Positions 7,179-14,834 of a DNA stretch of 32,322 nt are shown piece after piece; position 1 is the stretch's first letter, and every line of letters starts with the position of its first letter. Under the pieces are notes generated by a model, which had not been told where the DNA came from, searched no databases, and worked only from the letters and a program-made list of their open reading frames with translations. This DNA is from Ramlibacter ginsenosidimutans. Its GTDB lineage: Bacteria > Pseudomonadota > Gammaproteobacteria > Burkholderiales > Burkholderiaceae_C. The stretch lies in the NCBI RefSeq assembly GCF_016654015.1, contig NZ_JAEPWM010000020.1, positions 1-32,322 of the forward strand. The letters are read 5' to 3'. The position numbers and the translations under genes were made by a program.

Positions 7179-8711
7179 ATGGACCACAACCGCAACCTGT
7201 TCACGGCGCTGCGCGCCGCCTTCCCGCAAGACCTCGACGGCATCGCCGTGGAGACCGACAACGGCCTGGCCTACAGCTGGCGCGACCTGGAGCGCGGCAC
7301 GGCGATGATCGCCAACCTGCTCGCCTCGCTGCAGCTGGAGCAGGGCGCGCGCATCGCCGTGCAGGTGGAGAAGTCCGTCGAGGCGATGATGCTGTACCTG
7401 GCGACGCTGCGCGCCGGCTACGTGTTCCTGCCGCTGAACACCGCCTACCAGAAGGCCGAGATCGAATACTTCGTGGGCAATGCGGAACCCGCGGTCGTGG
7501 TGTGCACGCCCGCGAACTTCGGCTGGGTGAGCAAGATCGCCTTCCAGGCCGGCACCCGGCACGTCTACACGCTCGGCGACGACCGCACGGGCTCGCTGCT
7601 GGAACGCGCGGCGCGCCAGTCCGACCGCCATGAAGTCGTTGCCCGCCAGGACGACGACCTCGCCGCGATCATCTACACCAGCGGGACGACCGGACGCAGC
7701 AAGGGCGCGATGCTCACGCACGGCAACCTGCGGTCCAACGCGGAGGTGCTGAAGACGTACTGGGGCTGGCGTGCGGGCGACGTGCTGATCCACGCGCTGC
7801 CGATCTTCCACGTGCACGGCCTGTTCGTGGCGATTCACGGCGCGCTGCTCAATGGCAGCAAGATGCTGTGGTTCGCGAAGTTCGACCCCAGGAAGGTGAT
7901 CGAGCGCATGCCCGAGGCGACGGTGTTCATGGGCGTGCCCACGCTCTACGTGCGCATGCTCGCGGAGACTACGTTAGCCCGCGCCGCGGCGCGCAACATG
8001 CGCCTGTTCATCTCCGGATCGGCACCGCTGCTGCTGGAGACCTTCAACGCCTGGCAGGAGCGCACCGGCCACACCATCCTGGAACGCTACGGCATGAGCG
8101 AGACCATCATGCTCACCTCGAACCCTTACGACGGCGAGCGCCGCGGCGGTACCGTCGGCTTCCCGTTGCCCGGCGTGGGCCTGCGCGTGCGCGACGAGCA
8201 GGGGAAGGACGTGCCGACCGGGGAGATCGGCGGCATCCAGGTGAGGGGACCCGGCGTGTTCAAGGGCTACTGGCGCATGCCCGAGAAGACGCGCGAGGAG
8301 TTCACCGACGACGGCTGGTTCAGGACCGGCGACGTCGGCCGCATCGACGAGCGCGGCTATGTCACGATCGTGGGCCGCAGCAAGGACCTGATCATCAGTG
8401 GCGGTTACAACGTGTACCCCGCGGAAATCGAGGGTTACATCAACGACATGCCGGGTGTGGCGGAGAGCGCCGTGGTGGGCGTTCCGCATGCGGACTTCGG
8501 CGAAGTCGGCATCGCCGTGGTGGTCGCCAGGCCCGGCGCGCAGCTCGACCCCGAGGAGCTGGTCGGTACGCTCAAGACGCAGCTCGCGAATTTCAAGATC
8601 CCCAAGCGCTGCTTCGTGGTGACGGAACTGCCTCGCAACACGATGGGCAAGGTGCAGAAGAACGTGCTGCGTGAACAGCACAAGACGCTGTTCCAGCGCG
8701 AAGCGGCCTGA
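7179..8711 (+). CDS. matB: Malonyl-CoA synthetase
   Basis: An AMP-forming acyl-CoA ligase of 510 residues (ANL superfamily) that would activate malonate with ATP and CoA to malonyl-CoA, the substrate for MatA. The P-loop IIYTSGTTGRSKG lies at about 164-176. ERYGMSET, the hinge region DGWFRTGDVG and GRSKDLIISGGYNVYPAEIE follow, and the C-terminal catalytic lysine is in NTMGKVQ (K491). Assignment to malonate rather than a fatty acid rests on overall resemblance to MatB proteins, the short length and the adjacent matA. It is probably the last gene of the operon. Its ATG has no strong Shine-Dalgarno, and translation may be coupled across the 11-base gap from the crotonase. Confidence 0.92.
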   Translation: MDHNRNLFTALRAAFPQDLDGIAVETDNGLAYSWRDLERGTAMIANLLASLQLEQGARIAVQVEKSVEAMMLYLATLRAGYVFLPLNTAYQKAEIEYFVGNAEPAVVVCTPANFGWVSKIAFQAGTRHVYTLGDDRTGSLLERAARQSDRHEVVARQDDDLAAIIYTSGTTGRSKGAMLTHGNLRSNAEVLKTYWGWRAGDVLIHALPIFHVHGLFVAIHGALLNGSKMLWFAKFDPRKVIERMPEATVFMGVPTLYVRMLAETTLARAAARNMRLFISGSAPLLLETFNAWQERTGHTILERYGMSETIMLTSNPYDGERRGGTVGFPLPGVGLRVRDEQGKDVPTGEIGGIQVRGPGVFKGYWRMPEKTREEFTDDGWFRTGDVGRIDERGYVTIVGRSKDLIISGGYNVYPAEIEGYINDMPGVAESAVVGVPHADFGEVGIAVVVARPGAQLDPEELVGTLKTQLANFKIPKRCFVVTELPRNTMGKVQKNVLREQHKTLFQREAA

Positions 8712-8751
8712 CTCGCACCTGAACGCCTCGGTGTTTCCACGCTGGCGCTCG

Positions 8752-8757
8752 CACAAT
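8752..8757 (+). promoter_or_regulatory. Putative -10 element before the first small helical protein
   Basis: CACAAT in the same GC(G)CACAATG context as before lgt, cysK and the DUF4130 gene. It lies 58 bases before the ATG at 8815. A second -10-like TACACT is at 8783-8788. No -35 box is clear, so this is a suggestion only. Confidence 0.25.
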
Positions 8758-8814
8758 GCTGGCCTTGGCTCTGCGCGGGCCGTACACTGCTTGCCCGCGT
8801 TTGCATTTCATCCC

Positions 8815-9192
8815 ATGGCGGTCTCGGAGTTCCAGGCAATCCATGCAGTCGCCCTGCAGATGGCAGCGGCGCTGGACACCTACGAGGCGGACACAGACGC
8901 GATGGTTGCCGCGTGGCCGGATCTCGAGCGCTATCGCACGGTGAGCGGTGACGTCGACCGGCTGCGGATGTACAGCTCGAGCCTGCCCGCGACCAGCGTG
9001 CAATGGGCCGAACTGCTGATCGCGCACGCGCAACTGGTGCACTACCTCTGGCGCGATTGCTACGGCGAAGGCGGGGGCAGCGCGGAGGCGTTCCGGCAGG
9101 TGCGAGACCACCATGCCGACTGCATCGCGGCGCTGCGCAGTCGCTGCGCGCGGCTGGCGCGCAGCCGCCACCCCCCACCGCACGCGGCCTGA
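8815..9192 (+). CDS. Small helical protein, paralogue of the 12730-13080 gene
   Basis: A 125-residue protein of no family I recognise, predicted to be all helix, without signal peptide or membrane segment. It aligns over nearly its full length with the 116-residue protein at 12730-13080. Shared features include AVA-Q--AAA near the N-terminus, YR-VS followed by D--RMY, LP--SV-WAE--I-H--L-H--WR in the middle, and C-A-L near the end. The conserved H/W pattern could be a metal or cofactor site; that is a guess. It is the far-side neighbour of the CheB-CheR-PAS gene: the two stop codons abut in TGATCA (9190-9195). A function with that signalling protein is possible but unproven. The ATG at 8815 has no strong ribosome binding site. 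Confidence 0.8.
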   Translation: MAVSEFQAIHAVALQMAAALDTYEADTDAMVAAWPDLERYRTVSGDVDRLRMYSSSLPATSVQWAELLIAHAQLVHYLWRDCYGEGGGSAEAFRQVRDHHADCIAALRSRCARLARSRHPPPHAA

Positions 9193-12100
9193 TCAGCGCG
9201 GGTCCGGCACCGGCTCCGTCAGGTCGCGCAGGATCTTCACGAAGCCGACGGCCTCGCCCGCCTGGTTGCGCATCAACATCATCGTGCCCGTGCCGCGGAA
9301 GCGGCTGCCGTCCTTGCGCAGGTGCATGCGCTCGTCCGAGGCGCGGCCTTCCTGGCGCGCCGTGCGCGCTTCCTTCTGCGGCGCCTGCGCTGCCCGGTCT
9401 TCCGGAGTGAAGATGAGGTCCGCGGTGCGCCCCATCACCTCGTCGCTCTTGTACCCGAGCAGCCGCTGGGCGCCACTGTTCCAGCTCGTGACCCGGCGCT
9501 CCAGGTCCGTGGTGAAGATGGCGTATTCGACTGCGCTTTCCACGATCAGGCGCAGACGCTCCTCGCTTTGCCGCAGCGCCTCGGCCGAGGCCCGGGCGGC
9601 GCTGATGTCGCGTGCCATCGCGGTGCCCGCCATCACCTGGCCGTTCTCATCCTTGATCGGGGAGATCGTGAGTGCGACATGCACCTGGCTGCCGTCCTTG
9701 CGCCGGCGCACCACCTCCAGGTTCTCGACGCTGCGCCCCGCGGCAATGTCCCCGAGCACGCGCTTCTGCTCGTCGCGGTTGCCGGAACTGAGGATCTCCA
9801 GCGGCTGGCCGATGGCTTCCTCGGGCGTATAGCCATACAGGCGCTGCGCGCCGGGGTTCCAGCTCAGGACGGTGCCGTCCAGAGCGAAGCTGATGATCGC
9901 TTCGGTGGTGGCGGACACCACGGCCGACAGCCACCTGCGCACTTCCTCGGCCTGCTTGCGCTCGGTGATGTCGATGAAGGTGAACACGATCCCGGCGATG
10001 CGGTCGTCGACCGTGCGGTAAGGCATCAGCCGCGCGAGGTACCAGCTGCCGCTGGACTGGCCCACCTCGCGCTCGATGGGCACCAGCCCCTCCAGCACGC
10101 GCCGCGCATCGTCCCCGAGCTGCGGGTAGTCGAGCTGCGTCGCCATGTCGGTGAGCGGCCGGCCGACGTCGCCCGGGATCAGGTTGAACAGGCTCACCGC
10201 GGCCGGCGTGAAGCGCGTGATGCGCAGCTCGCGGTCCAGGAAGATGGTCGCGATGCGGGTCGCGTCCATCAGGTTCTGCATGTCGCTGTTGGCGCCGCTC
10301 AGCTCGTCGACCTTGGACTTGAGCTCCTGGTTGACGGTGGTGAGCTCCTCGTTGATCGACTGCAGTTCCTCGCGGCTGGTCTCCAGTTCCTCGCTGGCTG
10401 CGCGCATTTCCTCGTTCATGGCCTGCAGCTCCTCGTTGCTGGCCTTGAGTTCCTCCGCGGAGGCTTCGTAGTGCTCCGCGGTTTCGCGCAGGTGCGACTT
10501 CAGCCGCTCGATCTCCGCGTCGAGGTGGCGTGCGAGCGGGTCGGCCTCCAGCCGCGCCGCCTTTTCCTCGTGCGTTTCGCCGGCCGCGGGCTGCACCTCG
10601 AAGATCACGAGGAACAAGGTCTCGCCGCCTTCGTTCGCCGGCAGCACGCGCACGCCCGCGAGGACCGAGCCGCCCGCAACGGCCAGCGTCGCCGGCGGGA
10701 TCACGACTTCGCGCTGCTCCTGCGCGGCCTGCACCAGCGCCGCCCGCATCTCGATGCGCAGCTCGGGCCGCACGGCGCGCAGCAGGTTGCGGCTCGGCTC
10801 GCCACCCGCGAGCTGCAGGAAGCGGCCCGCGCTGGGGGAGAGATGGACGATGTCATGGTCGGCATTCACCAGCACCGACGGCGGCGCCAGCCGCTCCAGC
10901 AACTGCAGGTGGACGTCGGCCCAGCCCGAGCGGGAGCCCTCGCGCCTGGGAGCGGCCGCGGATTCCATGGTGAGCCCGGCCGCGTGCGCCAGATCGAAGG
11001 CCCGCCCCGCCGACACCGGCGGGGCAAGCGAGAGGTTCTGTTCCGCCACTCGCGCGAATGAGGCGCCGGCCTGCGACAGCGAGAGATGCGAGCGCGCGCT
11101 CGCCCGGCGCGAGTAGATGCGGTGCTTCTTGTCCACCACGGTGAACAGCGCGCCCTTCTCGTCGATCGACTCGGACGAGCCGAGGAACAGCTTGCCGTCC
11201 GGCAGCAGCGAGAAATGCAGCGTCTCCAGCACGTGTACCTGGGATTCGCGCGTGAGGTAGATCAGCAGGTTGCGGCAGCTCACCAGGTCCAGCCGCGAGA
11301 AGGGCGAGTCGCGCAGCACGTCGTGCACCGCGAACAGCACCATCTCGCGCAGTTCGCGCCGCACCCGGTAGCCCTTGTGCTCCTTCACGAAGAAGCGCAG
11401 CAGGCGCTCGTCGCTCACGTCGGCCTCGATCGCGGCGGGATACACCGCGTCGCGCGCCGTGCGGACCGCCTGTTCGTCCAGGTCGGTGGCGAAGACCTGG
11501 ACCAGCGGCGGCGCCTCCATCGTGCGCGCATGCTCGCTCAGGAGCATCGCCACGCTGTATGCTTCCTCGCCGCTCGCGCAGGCCACCACCCACACCCTGA
11601 CCGAGTCGTTCGGTCCCTTGCCGGCGAACAGGGCCGGGATCTGCGCCTCCAGCGCGGCGAAGCAGTCCGGGTCGCGGAAGAAGTTCGTCACCGAGATCAG
11701 AAGGTCCTGCAGCAGCGCCCCGCATTCGCCGGGGCGCGTGCGCAGGCAATTCAGGTACGCGCCCAGGTTGTCCACGCCGTTGACCTGCATGCGCCGGCCG
11801 ATGCGGCGCAGGACGGTGGCCCGCTTGTAGTTCGAGAAGTCGCGGCCCGTGCGCGTGCGCAGGAAGCTCAGCACGTCGCGCAGTTTGTACTCGTCGGGCT
11901 TCGCCGCCGCGGCAGCGTCCGCCGGCCCTTCCTCCGGCGGCAGTTCCACTGCCTGCTCCAGTCGGAAGTACGAGAGCAGCCGGGCTGGCATGTCTTCCAC
12001 CGGAAGCACCCAGTCGACCATGCCCGTGTCGATGGCTGTGCGGGGCATGCTGGCGTGGGCGGCCTGGTCCGGGTCCTGTGCGATGGTCAGCCCGCCGTGC

Positions 12101-12600
12101 TCCTTGATGCGCTTGATGCCGATCGCGCCGTCGCCGTCCAGCCCCGACAGCACGACGGCCGCGGCGTGCGCGCCATGGCTGTCCGCCAGGGTGCGGAAGA
12201 AGATGTCGACGACGACATGGCGCGCGCGTCCGTCGGGGATGGGCGCGAGGCTCAGCTCGCCGTCCTCCAGCTGCAGCAGCCGGCCGGGCGGGATCACATA
12301 CATGGCGCCTGGCTCCACCGTGACCGTGTGCTCGACCTTCACCACCTTCATGCGCGTGCAGCGCTGCAGCAGCTCGGCGAGCACGCTCTCGTGGTCGGGG
12401 GAGAGGTGGATCACCACCACGAACGCCATGCCGGACTGCTCGGGCATGGTCGTGAAGAAGGCCTGCAGGGCCTCGATGCTGCCCGCCGAACCCCCCAGGC
12501 CCACGACGGGGCACTGGCGGTAGCCGTGGCTCGGGACGATGTCGTCGACGTGCTCCGCCAGGCCCGGCGGGGCAGACTTCGCCGGCGGTTCTTGGGTCAT
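9193..12600 (-). CDS. CheB-CheR-PAS fusion signalling protein
   Basis: A 1135-residue cytosolic protein. Residues about 30-215 form a CheB methylesterase domain without receiver (catalytic S38 in GLGGSAGS, H65 in VIHLSP, D157 in GLDGDGA). Residues about 235-500 form a CheR methyltransferase (ISVTNFFRD; SAM loop VVACASGEEAYS; ATDLDE; DLVSCRNLLIYL). A degenerate PAS-like stretch (560-640) follows, then a long coiled coil (about 655-750, with repeats such as EELKASNEELQAMNEEM), then three PAS domains to the C-terminus (ITERKQAEE and GTAMARDIS junctions). The protein ends within the last PAS block (LTEPVPDPR). No histidine kinase, GGDEF or other output domain follows. The ATG at 12600 has the Shine-Dalgarno AGAGGAA. 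It is flanked by two paralogous small-protein genes. Confidence 0.93.
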   Translation of the reverse strand: MTQEPPAKSAPPGLAEHVDDIVPSHGYRQCPVVGLGGSAGSIEALQAFFTTMPEQSGMAFVVVIHLSPDHESVLAELLQRCTRMKVVKVEHTVTVEPGAMYVIPPGRLLQLEDGELSLAPIPDGRARHVVVDIFFRTLADSHGAHAAAVVLSGLDGDGAIGIKRIKEHGGLTIAQDPDQAAHASMPRTAIDTGMVDWVLPVEDMPARLLSYFRLEQAVELPPEEGPADAAAAAKPDEYKLRDVLSFLRTRTGRDFSNYKRATVLRRIGRRMQVNGVDNLGAYLNCLRTRPGECGALLQDLLISVTNFFRDPDCFAALEAQIPALFAGKGPNDSVRVWVVACASGEEAYSVAMLLSEHARTMEAPPLVQVFATDLDEQAVRTARDAVYPAAIEADVSDERLLRFFVKEHKGYRVRRELREMVLFAVHDVLRDSPFSRLDLVSCRNLLIYLTRESQVHVLETLHFSLLPDGKLFLGSSESIDEKGALFTVVDKKHRIYSRRASARSHLSLSQAGASFARVAEQNLSLAPPVSAGRAFDLAHAAGLTMESAAAPRREGSRSGWADVHLQLLERLAPPSVLVNADHDIVHLSPSAGRFLQLAGGEPSRNLLRAVRPELRIEMRAALVQAAQEQREVVIPPATLAVAGGSVLAGVRVLPANEGGETLFLVIFEVQPAAGETHEEKAARLEADPLARHLDAEIERLKSHLRETAEHYEASAEELKASNEELQAMNEEMRAASEELETSREELQSINEELTTVNQELKSKVDELSGANSDMQNLMDATRIATIFLDRELRITRFTPAAVSLFNLIPGDVGRPLTDMATQLDYPQLGDDARRVLEGLVPIEREVGQSSGSWYLARLMPYRTVDDRIAGIVFTFIDITERKQAEEVRRWLSAVVSATTEAIISFALDGTVLSWNPGAQRLYGYTPEEAIGQPLEILSSGNRDEQKRVLGDIAAGRSVENLEVVRRRKDGSQVHVALTISPIKDENGQVMAGTAMARDISAARASAEALRQSEERLRLIVESAVEYAIFTTDLERRVTSWNSGAQRLLGYKSDEVMGRTADLIFTPEDRAAQAPQKEARTARQEGRASDERMHLRKDGSRFRGTGTMMLMRNQAGEAVGFVKILRDLTEPVPDPR

Positions 12601-12622
12601 CCGTTCCTCTCGTGGAGGAGCG

Positions 12623-12650
12623 ATTATGAAGCGCCCGCCGCGCTGCACAA
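12623..12650 (-). promoter_or_regulatory. Putative promoter of the CheB-CheR-PAS gene
   Basis: Read on the minus strand: TTGTGC (12650-12645), a 16-base spacer, then CATAAT (12628-12623). This would put the transcript start about 16 bases before the ATG at 12600, leaving room for the AGAGGAA ribosome site. Match to the sigma-70 consensus is moderate. Confidence 0.4.
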
Positions 12651-12729
12651 GGCACGCCCGGAGCCTTCGTTCCGAACCTGCGCGAGGCTCAGCGCGTGCC
12701 CGCTTGGCAGCGGTAGCTACACTGTGCCC

Positions 12730-13080
12730 ATGTCTGCTTCCGATGCCCACGTCCTCAGCGCCGTCGCCTTTCAGCTGGCAGCAGCGGTCGGCGCCTACGA
12801 CGAGGACGTCACCGAACTGGTGCAGTCCGGATTCGACCCCGAGCTGTACCGGCGCGTCAGTCGGCAGATGGACCAGATGCGCATGTATGCGGCGGCGCTC
12901 CCGCCCGTGTCCGTTTCGTGGGCCGAGGTGATGATCCGCCACTTCGAGCTGACCCACTGTGTCTGGCGGGTGCAGAAGGACGGCACCGGACTCTCCGAGC
13001 TGCGCGCCGTGCACCAGCAGTTGCAGCAGGCGCTGCAGCGCCTGTCACGCCTCTGCGCGCAGCTGATGCCCACGGCCTGA
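12730..13080 (+). CDS. Small helical protein, paralogue of the 8815-9192 gene
   Basis: A 116-residue predicted all-helical soluble protein of unknown function, clearly related to the protein at 8815-9192 on the other side of the CheB-CheR-PAS gene. The region around LPPVSVSWAEVMIRHFELTHCVWR is the best-conserved block, together with FDPELYRRVS, MDQMRMY and the C-terminal RLCAQL. It is transcribed divergently from the CheB-CheR-PAS gene, with 129 bases between the starts. TACACT (12718-12723) just before the ATG could be a -10 giving a nearly leaderless message. cysK follows 67 bases downstream but has its own candidate -10. Confidence 0.8.
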   Translation: MSASDAHVLSAVAFQLAAAVGAYDEDVTELVQSGFDPELYRRVSRQMDQMRMYAAALPPVSVSWAEVMIRHFELTHCVWRVQKDGTGLSELRAVHQQLQQALQRLSRLCAQLMPTA

Positions 13081-13115
13081 GCACGGCCGCGCCGGCAGTC
13101 CCGGCCGTTCCGCGC

Positions 13116-13121
13116 CACAAT
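13116..13121 (+). promoter_or_regulatory. Putative -10 element before cysK
   Basis: CACAAT in the context CGCGCCACAATGCGG, 26 bases before the cysK ATG. It leaves space for the CTGGAG ribosome site just before the start. Same recurring motif as at 3106, 8752 and 14153. No -35 box is recognised. Confidence 0.35.
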
Positions 13122-13147
13122 GCGGCCCTTCTGCCCTGGAGACCGCC

Positions 13148-14068
13148 ATGAAGGCCAACAACGTCCTCGACACCATCGGCCGCACGCCCCACATCCGCCT
13201 GCGTCGCCTGTTCGGCGACACGCACCAGGTGTGGGTGAAGTCCGAGCGCGCCAATCCCGGCGGCTCCATCAAGGACCGCATCGCCCTCGCCATGGTGGAA
13301 GCCGCCGAGCGCGACGGCCAGCTCAAGCCCGGCGGCACGATCATCGAGCCGACTTCGGGCAACACCGGCATCGGCCTGGCCATGGTCGCGGCGGTGAAGG
13401 GCTACAAGCTGGTGCTCGTCATGCCGGACAGCATGTCCATGGAACGCCGCCGCCTGATGCTCGCCTATGGCGCGAGCTTCGAGCTGACGCCGCGCGAGAA
13501 AGGCATGAAGGGCTCGATCGCCCGCGCACAGGAACTCGCGGCGCAGACGCCGGGCGCCTGGATCCCGCAGCAGTTCGAGAACCCGGCGAACGTGGAAGTG
13601 CACGAGCGCACGACGGCCCGCGAGATTCTCGAGGACTTCCCCGAAGGCATCGACGCGCTGATCACCGGCGTCGGCACCGGGGGCCACATCACCGGCTGCG
13701 CCCGCGTGCTCAAGCCGCTGTGGCCGCAGCTGAAGGTGTTCGCCGTCGAGCCGACCACCTCGCCCGTGCTCTCGGGCGGCCAGCCCGCGCCGCACCCGAT
13801 CCAGGGCATCGGCGCCGGCTTCATCCCGCAGGTGATGGACACGTCCGTGCTCGATGGCGTGATCCAGGTCGACGCCGAGGCCGCGCGCGAGATGGCGCGG
13901 CGCTGTGCGCGGGAAGAGGGCTTGCTGGTGGGCATCTCCTCGGGCGCGACGCTCGCGGCCATCGCGCAGAAGCTCAAGGACCTGCCAAGCGGCGCGACCG
14001 TGCTGGGCTTCAACTACGACACCGGCGAGCGCTACCTGTCGGTGGAAGGCTTCCTGCCCTCGCCGTGA
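13148..14068 (+). CDS. cysK: Cysteine synthase (O-acetylserine sulfhydrylase), CysK type
   Basis: A pyridoxal-phosphate enzyme that makes cysteine from O-acetylserine and sulfide in the cytosol. The 306-residue protein has the expected length. NPGGSIKDRIA (about 37-47) carries the cofactor lysine, PTSGNTGIGLA is the substrate/phosphate loop, GVGTGGHITG (about 177-186) binds the PLP phosphate, and GISSGA is near the C-terminus. SMSMERRRLM and KGMKGSI are closer to CysK than to CysM, but separating the two by eye is not certain. The start ATG has CTGGAG upstream. It stands alone between the small helical protein gene and the DUF4130 gene. Confidence 0.93.
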   Translation: MKANNVLDTIGRTPHIRLRRLFGDTHQVWVKSERANPGGSIKDRIALAMVEAAERDGQLKPGGTIIEPTSGNTGIGLAMVAAVKGYKLVLVMPDSMSMERRRLMLAYGASFELTPREKGMKGSIARAQELAAQTPGAWIPQQFENPANVEVHERTTAREILEDFPEGIDALITGVGTGGHITGCARVLKPLWPQLKVFAVEPTTSPVLSGGQPAPHPIQGIGAGFIPQVMDTSVLDGVIQVDAEAAREMARRCAREEGLLVGISSGATLAAIAQKLKDLPSGATVLGFNYDTGERYLSVEGFLPSP

Positions 14069-14152
14069 GCATGTAGCGCTACGCGGCGCGCAGGTTCCCC
14101 CTGCAGAGCGAACAATCGGAGACAAAGACCCCCACAGCGTGCAATCCGCGCG

Positions 14153-14158
14153 CACAAT
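14153..14158 (+). promoter_or_regulatory. Putative -10 element before the DUF4130 gene
   Basis: CACAAT in the context CGCGCGCACAATGTTGG, 31 bases before the GTG at 14190. It is the fourth instance of this motif in front of a gene in the window. No -35 box is recognised. Confidence 0.3.
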
Positions 14159-14189
14159 GTTGGTCACTCCTCACACTCGGTAGTTCTCG

Positions 14190-14834
14190 GTGCAAGTCCC
14201 GTTGTCTCACCAGGTTGACGTCGCCGGGTTCCATACCGAAGCCACGCGCCTGCTCGCGCTGCAAGTTCCGCCCCAGGACGTGCATTGGTCGGCCGCGCCG
14301 GCCCAGTCGGTGGACGAGGAGCCGCTGGAGACCGCGCGCGCGGCCATCCGCAATCGCGCTGCGCGCGCGATCATCCCGCAATCGTTCATCCGCATGAGCG
14401 AGCTCGTGGTGCTGCACCGCGACCCCGAGCGTTTCGATCTCCTGTACCGCACGCTCTGGCGGCTGATCTACGAGCCCGAGCTGAAGAACGATTTCGCCGA
14501 CAAGGACATGGCTCATCTGCGCCAGATGGCGCAATCGGTGCGGCGCGACATCCAGAAGATGAAGACCAAGCTGGTGTTCCGGCAGCTGACCGTCAAGGGC
14601 GAGAGCGTGCCGGTTGCGCAGTACGAGCCGGTGCACTTCATCGCCGAGGCGGTGGGCGGCTGGCTGGCCGGCCGGGCCCCGGACGGCTGGATCCTGCTCA
14701 CGCCGGACCGCAGCCTGCGCTGGAACGGCGAGCACCTGTTGAGCGCGCCCGCCGTGGCGCCGCCGCCTGCGCCGCAACTCACCTGGGACGACTCGCAGCT
14801 CGCCGCCATCCTGGAAGCGCTGCCCTGGGTGTGA
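14190..14834 (+). CDS. DUF4130-type protein, without the uracil-DNA glycosylase half
   Basis: A 214-residue protein resembling DUF4130. As I recall, that domain occurs alone beside radical-SAM DNA-repair proteins or fused in front of an UdgX-type uracil-DNA glycosylase. Visible landmarks are the start SHQVDVAGFHTEATRLLA and VPPQDVHW, then RMSELVVLHRDPERFDLLYRTLWRL, an RRDIQKMK segment, and YEPVHFI followed by LLTPDRSLRWNG. After that only about 35 residues remain, so no glycosylase domain is present, and neither neighbour encodes one. Its role, probably in DNA metabolism, is not established. The start is a GTG without a strong ribosome site. Its stop shares TGATCA (14832-14837) with the convergent gene. 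Confidence 0.8.
   Translation: MQVPLSHQVDVAGFHTEATRLLALQVPPQDVHWSAAPAQSVDEEPLETARAAIRNRAARAIIPQSFIRMSELVVLHRDPERFDLLYRTLWRLIYEPELKNDFADKDMAHLRQMAQSVRRDIQKMKTKLVFRQLTVKGESVPVAQYEPVHFIAEAVGGWLAGRAPDGWILLTPDRSLRWNGEHLLSAPAVAPPPAPQLTWDDSQLAAILEALPWV

Noticed and set aside
12626..12931. An open frame starting ATG at 12626 after a good GGAGGAG, on the plus strand
   Set aside because: It overlaps the small helical protein gene in another frame, its translation is arginine-rich and of low information, and the GAGGAG lies within the leader region of the divergent CheB-CheR-PAS gene.
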